Assembly (NCBI GenBank): GCA_024233305.1
Contig: JACKPV010000041.1
Coordinates: 1-64,000 of the forward strand
DNA length: 64,000 bases
Direction: 5' to 3'
Source of the DNA: Verrucomicrobiales bacterium
GTDB lineage: Bacteria; Verrucomicrobiota; Verrucomicrobiia; Limisphaerales; J093
The notes under the pieces were generated by a model, which worked only from the letters and a program-made list of their open reading frames with translations, had not been told where the DNA came from and did not search any database. Of this stretch, positions 8,015-15,401 are shown one piece after another (within the stretch, counting starts at the first letter, position 1; each line of letters opens with the position of its first letter). Both the position numbers and the translations under genes were made by a program.

Positions 8015-9099
8015 TGGATTGCCGCTTCGACAGGCTGCTTGCCTTCCGCGCCACCCACGGCTATTTCGCCGGCACGGACCTGCGGTTTGTCGAATGGTCT
8101 CCCACCAGGGCGACGCGCGGAACGCTGGCAGCCCATCGCTTGATCTTCCGACCGGAACCCAACGGGGGGGTGGTCCTGGGCGAGATCGATCCGGAGTCGG
8201 CCGCCGGTGCGCCGCGGATTCCGCTCGCCGACAACCTCGGGTTGACCTTTGCCGCCCGGGCGGTTCACCCGGCTTTCGCGGGCGCCACCGAGCCGTCGCC
8301 GGCGACCCTCCATCCCTTCCTGCTCAGCAACCGGTCCGGTGCCCTCGTCGACGGCGTTGGCCGCCCCCACCCCGGAGCGACGGTTGCGGCGACCGACCAG
8401 GTCCGTCTCATCCGGACGCGCACCACCCTGCGTTTTCCGGACCTGCCTGCGCCCCGGATCCTGCGCATCCGCGACGCGCGCGGGTCCGTGGTGGGGCAGC
8501 AAACGGTGTCCCCGATCGACGGCGCCGGCGCGGCATCGGTGGATTTGGGCCCCTGGGCGCCGGGGCGGTTCACCCTGCAACTGGACACCGAACCGGAGGA
8601 ACGCGTCTACGCGGACGACGGGCTCTACGAATCGCGGCCGGCGGCGATCCTCGAGTTGGTGTTGCGTCCGGAGGGGTCCGACGGATTCGGGATCCTGACC
8701 GCGGCGGGCGGGTTGGTGGCCGGCGGGCGGATCGTGCAGGTGGACTGGGCGGGCCGGGCCACGATCTGGCGTTATGCGGTGGTGCCGCGCAGCGAGCCGA
8801 CCATCGATCCGGCGCATTTGCGCCTCCGGCACGAGCCGGCGGACGGCATGCCCTTTCAATTCGTCGCGGCGGGCACGCAACCGTTGACGGGTTCGCCGGC
8901 GCCCGCGGTGCTGTTCGAGTCCACGTTGCCCATTGCGCTCCGGGCCGTGCCGCACCGGGGGCTGCGGATCGAACGGTTCGATCCCGAGGGGGACGTTTTC
9001 ACGCCGACACTGGACGACCTGCCGAACCCGCCCCCCACGAGCCTGAGCCTGGCGTCGACGCCGGGCCGCCCGGTTTCCGAGACTTTCGTGCATCTTTAG
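8014..9099 (+). CDS. eCIS-associated protein of unknown function
   Basis: A 361-residue protein that I cannot assign to a named family. It starts inside the stop codon of the cap gene and sits 35 bp before the sheath gene, so it is almost certainly part of the injection-system operon. No signal peptide or membrane segment is seen. The composition suggests an all-beta protein: short strands broken by Gly/Pro/Asp turns, for example ILRIRDARGSVVG and WAPGRFTLQLD. A likely role is structural, at the cap or the outside of the particle, or in assembly, but that is inferred only from position. Confidence 0.75.
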   Translation: MDCRFDRLLAFRATHGYFAGTDLRFVEWSPTRATRGTLAAHRLIFRPEPNGGVVLGEIDPESAAGAPRIPLADNLGLTFAARAVHPAFAGATEPSPATLHPFLLSNRSGALVDGVGRPHPGATVAATDQVRLIRTRTTLRFPDLPAPRILRIRDARGSVVGQQTVSPIDGAGAASVDLGPWAPGRFTLQLDTEPEERVYADDGLYESRPAAILELVLRPEGSDGFGILTAAGGLVAGGRIVQVDWAGRATIWRYAVVPRSEPTIDPAHLRLRHEPADGMPFQFVAAGTQPLTGSPAPAVLFESTLPIALRAVPHRGLRIERFDPEGDVFTPTLDDLPNPPPTSLSLASTPGRPVSETFVHL

Positions 9100-9134
9100 C
9101 CAACTGCCCCGGACCTCAATGAACCCCTAACGTT

Positions 9135-11111
9135 ATGCCCACCTACAAAACCCCCGACGTCTACGTGGAGGAGATCTCCGTGCTGCCCCGCTCGGTGGCG
9201 GAGGTCGCGACTGCCATCCCGGCGTTCGTCGGCTACACCGAGAAGGACAGCCACCAGCAGGTCTCCCTCGTCAACAAACCGCGGGCCGTCGCGTCGCTGG
9301 TCGAATTCGAATCGATCTTCGGGCGTGGCCCGGTCACCGAAGTCACCGAGTTGATTCTCGATTCCGCCCAGAACGTGGTCAGCGCCACCTTCGACAACAA
9401 ATACTACCTCTACGAGAGCATTCGCCTCTACTTCGCCAACGGCGGCGCCCGGGTCTACATCGTCTCGGCGGGGCGGTACCGCGCGGATGGCAATGTCGAG
9501 CGCGACGCCCTCGCGGACGCCCTGGATGCGTTGCGCAAATGCGACGAGCCCACGATGCTCCTGGCGCCCGATGCCATCAGTCTGTCGGCGGCTGATTTCG
9601 CGGGGTTGCAGCAGGCGATGCTGAAGCAGTGCGGCGAGCTCAAGGACCGGTTTGCCCTTCTGGACCTGCGCGAGGCGGATGGCTGGGAGGCGGGCAAGGA
9701 CGCGTTCCGGACGGACATCGGCACCAAGTACCTTTCCTACGGCGCCGCCTACACGCCGCATCTGAAATCCTCGATGGCGCGCGAGATTTCGTACCGCGAA
9801 GTAAGCGCGGTCATCGGCAACATCCGCAACCAAGCCGAAAGCAGCATCCAGGAAATCTTCCGGGACCTGGACCGGGCGGTGGCGGATGTCGATGCGGTGG
9901 TCACCGCCGACGATGACCTCGAAGCGGCCTACGGCGCCCTGCGCGAGGCCCTGCTGACGGAGTTGAACGCGACTGCGCCGGATCTGGGCGATGCGCAGAC
10001 CGCCTACCGGGACTTGTTCGAGTTTCTCTACAACCGCAACCGGGCCACCATCGATGCCTGGATCGGCGGGGCGGGTTTGCATGACGACTACGAGGGGGCG
10101 GGAGTGAGTTCGGTGCGGCAGGCGGTGCGCGATCTGATCAGCGATTCGCTCGCGGACACATTCGCCGCGCTGAACGGGTTGGCCGCCGCGTCGGACGTGC
10201 ACACCGACACGACGGACGTGACGGGCATGGCGGCGGATGCGGCCTTCCAACCGCAGGCCGCCGACTGGACGGCCGGCGAATATGCCGCGGGCCTTGCGAG
10301 TCCGCCGGCGGCTGGGGTATTCATCGCGTTGACCAACGGTGACGCCGCCGAACGCCTGGCGAACATTCGGCGGGCGGAAGCGCAGATCACGAGGCTGTTC
10401 TACGAGTTTGCCCAGGCGGTGGGCGCGGTGATCGCGACGGCGGAGACGCTCGAACAAACGCTCGAACAGAGTCTGGTGGCGCAGTTCCCGCTTTATGCCA
10501 GCGTGGTCCGGGGGATCGGCAGCCGGCTGCAAACCGTGCCTCCGGGCGGGGCCGTGGCCGGGTGTTACGCCTACACCGACTTCACGCGGGGCGTCTGGAA
10601 GGCCCCGGCCAATGTGAGTGTGGATTCGGTCGGGGACGTGACCGAATTCATCGACGCCGCCGAGCAGGAGGATCTGAATGTCGACACCACGGCGGGCAAG
10701 AGCATCAACGCGATCCGCCCGTTCACCGGCCGCGGCATCCTGATCTGGGGCGCCCGCACGCTGGCCGGCAACGACAACGAATGGCGCTACGTGCCCGTCC
10801 GCCGGTTCTTCATCATGGTCGAGGAATCACTGCGCAAATCCACCCTCTGGGCCGTCTTCGAGCCCAACGACGCCAACCTCTGGGTGAAGCTCAAGTCGAT
10901 GATCGAGAACTACCTCATCGAGAAATGGCGCGACGGCGCGCTGGCCGGCGCGAAGCCGGAGGACGCCTTCTTCGTGAATGTCGGGCTGGGCACGACGATG
11001 ACCTCGGTGGACATCCTCGAGGGCCGCCTGATCATCGAGATCGGGATGGCGGTCGTGCGGCCCGCCGAATTCATCGTGCTGCGCTTCTCCCACAAGATGC
11101 AGACTTCCTGA
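9135..11111 (+). CDS. eCIS contractile sheath protein
   Basis: Tail-sheath protein, 658 residues, whose contraction would drive the inner tube outward. The N-terminal strand that links sheath subunits reads PTYKTPDVYVEEISVLPRS. The C-terminal half has the sheath landmarks GVWKAPANVSVDS (about residue 485), INAIRPFTGRGILIWGART, RRFFIMVEESL and IEIGMAVVRPAEFIVLRFSH. Between the end of the first conserved part (YLSYGAAYTPHL, about residue 205) and PGGAVAGCYAYTDF (about 475) lies a helical, Ala/Glu/Asp-rich insertion of roughly 260 residues, which makes this longer than typical sheaths. It is the only sheath gene in the locus, whereas Afp and PVC clusters have several. Two tube genes follow directly. 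Confidence 0.95.
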   Translation: MPTYKTPDVYVEEISVLPRSVAEVATAIPAFVGYTEKDSHQQVSLVNKPRAVASLVEFESIFGRGPVTEVTELILDSAQNVVSATFDNKYYLYESIRLYFANGGARVYIVSAGRYRADGNVERDALADALDALRKCDEPTMLLAPDAISLSAADFAGLQQAMLKQCGELKDRFALLDLREADGWEAGKDAFRTDIGTKYLSYGAAYTPHLKSSMAREISYREVSAVIGNIRNQAESSIQEIFRDLDRAVADVDAVVTADDDLEAAYGALREALLTELNATAPDLGDAQTAYRDLFEFLYNRNRATIDAWIGGAGLHDDYEGAGVSSVRQAVRDLISDSLADTFAALNGLAAASDVHTDTTDVTGMAADAAFQPQAADWTAGEYAAGLASPPAAGVFIALTNGDAAERLANIRRAEAQITRLFYEFAQAVGAVIATAETLEQTLEQSLVAQFPLYASVVRGIGSRLQTVPPGGAVAGCYAYTDFTRGVWKAPANVSVDSVGDVTEFIDAAEQEDLNVDTTAGKSINAIRPFTGRGILIWGARTLAGNDNEWRYVPVRRFFIMVEESLRKSTLWAVFEPNDANLWVKLKSMIENYLIEKWRDGALAGAKPEDAFFVNVGLGTTMTSVDILEGRLIIEIGMAVVRPAEFIVLRFSHKMQTS

Positions 11112-11152
11112 ACCTGTAGCCTCCCGAACCCCCAGCGAGAAAGAGATTCCCC

Positions 11153-11584
11153 ATGGCAGATTATCCGCTTCCAGCCTTCCACTTTCAGGTCGAGTGGGGC
11201 GGTCAGCGCATCGGCTTCTCCGAGGTCTCCGGCCTCAACGTCGAGGTGCAGGCCATCGAATACCGCGACGGCGCGAGCCCGGTCTATTCGGTGCAGAAGA
11301 TGCCCGGCATGCCGAAATACGGCAACATCACCTGCAAACGCGGCATCGTGACCAAGGACAACGAGTACGCCGAATGGCTCGCCACCATCCAGCTCAACCA
11401 GGCCGAGCGCCGCGACGTCACGATCAGCCTGCTCAACGAGAACCACCAGCCAGTCATGGTCTGGAAGGCCCGCAACGCCTTCCCGGTCAAGATCGAGGGA
11501 CCCGGCCTCAAATCCACCGGCAACGAAGTGGCCATCGAGTCGCTCGAAATCGCCCACGAAGGTCTGAGCATCGAGACACCGTGA
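11153..11584 (+). CDS. eCIS inner tube protein (T4 gp19-like, Afp1/Pvc1 type)
   Basis: A 143-residue tube protein of the T4 gp19 family. Rings of it stack to form the tube ejected on sheath contraction. Typical features are PAFHFQVEWGGQRIGFSEVS at the start, EYRDGASPV, KMPGMPKYGNITCKRG and the C-terminal strands after KIEGPGLKSTGNEVAIESL. It is shorter and closer to the major tube proteins than the next gene, so it is probably the main tube subunit. An AGCGAGAAAGAG purine run precedes the ATG. Confidence 0.93.
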   Translation: MADYPLPAFHFQVEWGGQRIGFSEVSGLNVEVQAIEYRDGASPVYSVQKMPGMPKYGNITCKRGIVTKDNEYAEWLATIQLNQAERRDVTISLLNENHQPVMVWKARNAFPVKIEGPGLKSTGNEVAIESLEIAHEGLSIETP

Positions 11585-11603
11585 CCCCCGGGGGAACGAC
11601 CGC

Positions 11604-12044
11604 ATGGCGACCTACTACCCGCCAACGGCCTTTCACTTCCGGGTCAACATTCAGGTGGAAGGCGCCGCCGACGAGGACACCCGCTTCCAGGAGGTCGGTG
11701 GACTCGCCGTCGAACTCGGGACCGAGGAATTGGTCGAGGGCGGCGAGAACCGCTTCGCGCACCAGCTCCCCTCCGGCGCCCGCCACGGCAACCTGGTCTT
11801 GAAACGCGGGCTGCTCACGTCGTCCCAGTTGATCCGTTGGATCCGCGACGCCTTCGAGAACCTCGCCTTCACCCCGGTGAACGTCGTGGTCACCCTGCTC
11901 AACGAGAAGCACCAGCCGCTCGCCGCCTGGCAGTTCATCAATGCCTGGCCGGTCAAGTGGACCCTCGGCAACCTGAACGCCACCGACAACAGCGTCCTCG
12001 TCGAAACCCTGGAACTGGCCTACCAATGGCAGCGACCCGCGTGA
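11604..12044 (+). CDS. Second eCIS tube protein (gp19-like, Afp5/Pvc5 type)
   Basis: A 146-residue paralogue of the preceding tube protein, with the same fold signatures: PTAFHFRVNI, FQEVGGLAVELGTEELVEGG, ARHGNLVLKRGLL and the C-terminal INAWPVKWTLGNLNATDNSV. In Afp/PVC-type particles a diverged tube protein forms the ring that joins the tube to the baseplate hub, and its place before the DUF5908 and LysM genes fits that. The start is an ATG 20 bp after the previous stop. Confidence 0.9.
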   Translation: MATYYPPTAFHFRVNIQVEGAADEDTRFQEVGGLAVELGTEELVEGGENRFAHQLPSGARHGNLVLKRGLLTSSQLIRWIRDAFENLAFTPVNVVVTLLNEKHQPLAAWQFINAWPVKWTLGNLNATDNSVLVETLELAYQWQRPA

Positions 12045-12104
12045 CCCCAGGGCGCTGCTCTTTCCCAGGAATGAGACCGCCACCCACAACCCACCCCTCG
12101 CGCC

Positions 12105-12266
12105 ATGCCGGTTGAAATCGAGGAACTCGTGGTCCGCGTCGTGGTCGCCCCATCCGGCGGCGGTCAGCCGGCGTCGCGCACCGATTCGGACGCGCGGCGC
12201 GACGAACTGGTGGCCGAGGTGGTCGAACAGGTGCTGGCCATCCTGCGCCAGAAGGAGGAACGCTGA
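12105..12266 (+). CDS. DUF5908-type eCIS microprotein
   Basis: A 53-residue open frame starting MPVEIEELVVRVVV and ending in a helix rich in Glu, Val and Leu (ELVAEVVEQVLAILRQKEER). Small proteins with this MPVEI-E-L start (DUF5908) are found between the tube genes and the LysM gene of eCIS loci. The function is not known; size and position suggest a small structural or assembly factor. It ends one base before the next ATG, and a GGAGGAA run near its 3' end (12254-12260) would serve as ribosome binding site for the next gene. Confidence 0.8.
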   Translation: MPVEIEELVVRVVVAPSGGGQPASRTDSDARRDELVAEVVEQVLAILRQKEER

Positions 12267-12267
12267 C

Positions 12268-12957
12268 ATGCCGGGCGAACTCGAGAAACTGCGCGTCGAA
12301 GCCTACCGGGACGAGCAACGCCAGGGCGATCCGGTGGCGGTGTTCGAGGTGCAGTTCAATCCCAACGCCTACGCCCGCGCCCAGGAAATCGAGTTCGAAA
12401 GCGAATCCGGCGCCGGCAACACCGCGGGCCCCGCCCGGTTCAAACGCTACAAGGCGCAGGATTGCACCCTCGAGTTCACCCTCGACGGCACCGGCGCCTC
12501 CGGAACCGTCATCGAGGTCGAGGATCAGGTGCAGGCCTTTCTCAAGGTGGCTGCCGAGATGGACGGCGAGATCCATCGCCCCCCCTTCCTGATCGTGTCC
12601 TGGGGGACCCTCGTGCTGAAGTGCGTCCTCAAGTCCGCCAGCGTCAACTACACGCTGTTCAAGCCCGGCGGCCAGCCGTTGCGGGCCAAGGTCAGCGCGG
12701 TGTTCTCCGAGTCCATCGATGAACAACTCCGCACCGCCGAGGAGAACAAGTCCTCGCCCGACCGGACCCGTGCCTGGCTGGTTCAACGAGGCGACAATCT
12801 GCCGAAGATCGCCTTCGAGCATTACGGCGATCCGGCGCTGTTCACGGCCGTGGCCCGCCACAACGATCTCGATCACCTGCGCGCCTTCGAGCCCGGGCAA
12901 AGCCTGCGCCTGCCACCGAAGGATCAACTGCCACTCACCACCGACGCCGATGCCTGA
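12268..12957 (+). CDS. LysM-domain tube/baseplate adaptor (Afp7/Pvc7 type)
   Basis: A 229-residue protein corresponding to Afp7/Pvc7 and to the T4 gp53/LysM adaptor, which joins the tube to the spike hub. The N-terminal two thirds have the family pattern VFEVQFNPNAYARAQEIEFE and a segment starting YKAQDCTLEFTLDGTG. The C-terminal LysM-like domain (about residues 165-220) includes WLVQRGDNLPKIAFEHYGDP, VARHNDLDHLRAFEPGQSLR and LP. It overlaps the spike gene by 8 bp. Confidence 0.92.
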   Translation: MPGELEKLRVEAYRDEQRQGDPVAVFEVQFNPNAYARAQEIEFESESGAGNTAGPARFKRYKAQDCTLEFTLDGTGASGTVIEVEDQVQAFLKVAAEMDGEIHRPPFLIVSWGTLVLKCVLKSASVNYTLFKPGGQPLRAKVSAVFSESIDEQLRTAEENKSSPDRTRAWLVQRGDNLPKIAFEHYGDPALFTAVARHNDLDHLRAFEPGQSLRLPPKDQLPLTTDADA

Positions 12958-14689
12958 AACCGTCGCCATTCCCGAGGCCCGCCGGTCCGATCTGGTGGCG
13001 TTCAAGCTGCTCGCCGACGGCGTCGAGGTGCCGCCCGAGGTCGAGCTGTTGAGCGCCGAGGTGGTGTTCGCGGTCAACCGGGTGCCGCACGCGCGCTTCG
13101 TCTTTCGGGACGGCGACGTGGCCACGGGGACGTTTGCGCTGAGTGAATCCGACGCCCTGGCGCCGGGCGTCGAAATCGAGTTCCAGCTCGGCTATCACGA
13201 GGAACTCAACCCGGTCTTCAAAGGGCGCGTCACCCGGCACGGTATTTCCCTCCGGAACGGCCGCCCGTCGCAGCTCGTAATCGAGTGCCGACATCCGGCG
13301 TTTCAAATGACCCTGACCCGCCGCTGCCGGCAGTTCAACGACCAGACCGACAGCGACATCGCCTCCAGCCTGTTGGGCGAATACGGGCTGGCGGGCGAGG
13401 TGGCGTCAGCGACGGTGACGCATTCGCAAATGGTGCAATACGCCGCCACGGACTGGGATTTCCTGCTGCGCCGCGCGCGGGCGAACGGATGGGTGGTTGT
13501 TCCGGGGATCGAGACCGTTTCGGTGCGCGAACCCGACTACGACGCGGATCCTTCGTTGGGCCTTGGGCCGGGCGGGGTGATCGAACTGTTCGAGGGCGGG
13601 ATCGAGGCGCGCGATCAACCCGGCTCGGTCGTCGCCGCCGCCTGGGATCCCGCGGCCCAGGAGCGGATTGAAAGCACCGCCGAGAGCGCCGTCGAACCCG
13701 AAGCCGGGCAACCCGATGGCGCCGGACTGGCAGGGGGAATCGGGTTCGAGGCGCAACGCGTGTGGCACGGCGGCGCCCTCGCCAGTGACGAACTCGAACA
13801 ATGGGCCGCCCGGTCGCTTTTCCGCCATCGCCTGGCGAAGCTCCGCGCCCGCGCCCGCTGTCAGGGCACGGCGGCCATCCGCCCGGGCGGCATGGTCCGA
13901 CTCGAAGGACTCGGGGCGCGCTTCAATGGCGCAACCTACGTCGCCGCCGTGCGGCATGAAATCACCACCGGCACCTGGCGGACCGATTGTCAGCTCGGGC
14001 TTGATCCGTCCTGGTTCCCCTGGGCGGAGGAAGGCGCGCAGCCGGCCGCCGGGCTGTTGCCTTCGCCGCACGGCTTGCAGGTCGGCCGGGTGATCGCTCT
14101 CGAAGGAGACCCCGCGTCCGGCGAACGCATCCAGGTCGGGCTGCCCGTCACCCATCCCGAAGGTCTGTGGGCCCGCCTCGCCACCCTGGAAGCTGGCGCT
14201 GATCGCGGCCACGTCTTCCGGCCGGAGATCGGCGATGAGGTCGTGGTCGGTTTCCTCGAAGGCGATCCCCGCCATCCGGTCGTGCTCGGCGCGCTTCACA
14301 GTGCCGCCAACGCCGCCCCGATCCCGGCCAGCGACGACAACCACGAGAAGGGTTACACGAGCCGGTCGGGGATGAAGGTGCACTTCAACGACGACACCAA
14401 GGTGTTGACGCTGTCCACGGAAGCGGGCAACCGGGTCGTGTTGAGCGAGGCAGAGCAAGGGATCACCCTTGAGGATCAAAACGGAAACCGGATCGTCCTT
14501 TCTCCGGACGGCATCGTCATCGAGAGCCAGAACGCCATCGAGATCAAGGCCACGGCCGACGGCCGTTTCGAGGCCGTGAACCTGAATCTGAACGCTCAGG
14601 CACAAGCCAAAGTAGAAGGCGGCGCCCAAACCGAATTGTCCAGCAGCGGCACCACGACCGTCCGTGGCAGCTTGGTCCAGATCAACTGA
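12950..14689 (+). CDS. VgrG-like spike/hub protein (Afp8/Pvc8 type)
   Basis: A 579-residue central spike. The N-terminal part resembles T4 gp27/phage gpD (hub domain, about residues 1-350, with VFRDGDVATGTFALSESD and the YAATDWDFLLRRARANGW motif). It is followed by an OB-fold region, HGLQVGRVIALEGDPASGER through GDEVVVGFLEGDPRHPVVLG (about 380-460), typical of VgrG. The C-terminal repeats (SGMKVHFNDDTKVLTLSTEA, NRIVLSPDGIVIES) should form the triangular beta-helix needle. A spike of this kind can carry the PAAR tip and cargo. The ATG at 12950 is chosen because it gives the usual N-terminus and overlaps the LysM stop. Confidence 0.93.
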   Translation: MPETVAIPEARRSDLVAFKLLADGVEVPPEVELLSAEVVFAVNRVPHARFVFRDGDVATGTFALSESDALAPGVEIEFQLGYHEELNPVFKGRVTRHGISLRNGRPSQLVIECRHPAFQMTLTRRCRQFNDQTDSDIASSLLGEYGLAGEVASATVTHSQMVQYAATDWDFLLRRARANGWVVVPGIETVSVREPDYDADPSLGLGPGGVIELFEGGIEARDQPGSVVAAAWDPAAQERIESTAESAVEPEAGQPDGAGLAGGIGFEAQRVWHGGALASDELEQWAARSLFRHRLAKLRARARCQGTAAIRPGGMVRLEGLGARFNGATYVAAVRHEITTGTWRTDCQLGLDPSWFPWAEEGAQPAAGLLPSPHGLQVGRVIALEGDPASGERIQVGLPVTHPEGLWARLATLEAGADRGHVFRPEIGDEVVVGFLEGDPRHPVVLGALHSAANAAPIPASDDNHEKGYTSRSGMKVHFNDDTKVLTLSTEAGNRVVLSEAEQGITLEDQNGNRIVLSPDGIVIESQNAIEIKATADGRFEAVNLNLNAQAQAKVEGGAQTELSSSGTTTVRGSLVQIN

Positions 14690-14696
14690 AACCGCC

Positions 14697-14975
14697 ATGC
14701 CACCTGCAGCCCGAGTCGGCGATCTCAGCAACCACGGCGGAACCCTCACCGGTCCGGGGGTGGCCACCGTGCTCATTGCCGGCCAGCCGGCGGCGGTGGT
14801 TGGAGATTTGCACGTTTGTCCGCTGCCGCCACCGGGCCATCTGCCGACCGTCAGCCCCTTTCCGGCGGGCAGCGCGACCGTGATGGTGGGTGGCCGGCCG
14901 GTGCTGCGGGTGGGTGACGTCTGCCTGTGCGGCGCGAGCGCCGCGGTGGGCGCACCCACGGTCATGATCAACTGA
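14697..14975 (+). CDS. PAAR-domain spike tip protein
   Basis: A 92-residue PAAR protein that would form the sharp tip on the VgrG-like needle. The start PPAARVGDLSNHGG carries the eponymous PAAR-like motif. Repeated strands TVLIAGQPAAVVGDLHVCP and VMVGGRPVLRVGDVCLCGA contain the His and Cys residues that bind the stabilising metal. It starts 7 bp after the spike gene and is immediately followed by the gp25 gene, as in other eCIS loci. It has no toxin extension. Confidence 0.93.
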   Translation: MPPAARVGDLSNHGGTLTGPGVATVLIAGQPAAVVGDLHVCPLPPPGHLPTVSPFPAGSATVMVGGRPVLRVGDVCLCGASAAVGAPTVMIN

Positions 14976-14981
14976 GGTCCC

Positions 14982-15401
14982 ATGGACGACACAACCGCCA
15001 GTGCATTTCTGGGAACCGGCTGGAGTTTTCCGCCGACCTTCCTCGCCCCTTCGGGCGGCGTGCGGATGGTGAGCGGCGTCGACGACATCCAGCAAAGCCT
15101 GGGCATCCTGTTCACGACCACGGTGCGCGAGCGGTTGCTGCATCCGACCTACGGCTGTGATTTGCGGCGGTATCTGTTCGAGCCATTGAACGCCTCGGTG
15201 ACCGCGCGGATTCAGAGCCTCGTGCGCACCGCCATTCTGTATCATGAACCGCGTATCACACCCGAGGCCGTGACGGTCGCCGAGGTGGCGGGCGAGGGAA
15301 TGCTCCGCATCCAGGTCGACTACACCATCCGCGCCAGCAACGCGCGGCATAACTTCGTCTTCCCGTTCTATCGGGATGAACCTTCGGCGACCGGCCCATG
15401 A
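14982..15401 (+). CDS. Baseplate wedge protein, T4 gp25-like (Afp9/Pvc9 type)
   Basis: A 139-residue member of the gp25 / lysozyme-like baseplate family (no lysozyme activity expected). It bridges the sheath to the baseplate wedges. The family signature is present: DDIQQSLGILFTTTVRERLL, then PTYGCDLRRYLFEPL, and ending in VDYTIRASNARHNFVFPFY. Its stop overlaps the next start (ATGA), indicating coupled translation with the first baseplate-J gene. Confidence 0.92.
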   Translation: MDDTTASAFLGTGWSFPPTFLAPSGGVRMVSGVDDIQQSLGILFTTTVRERLLHPTYGCDLRRYLFEPLNASVTARIQSLVRTAILYHEPRITPEAVTVAEVAGEGMLRIQVDYTIRASNARHNFVFPFYRDEPSATGP

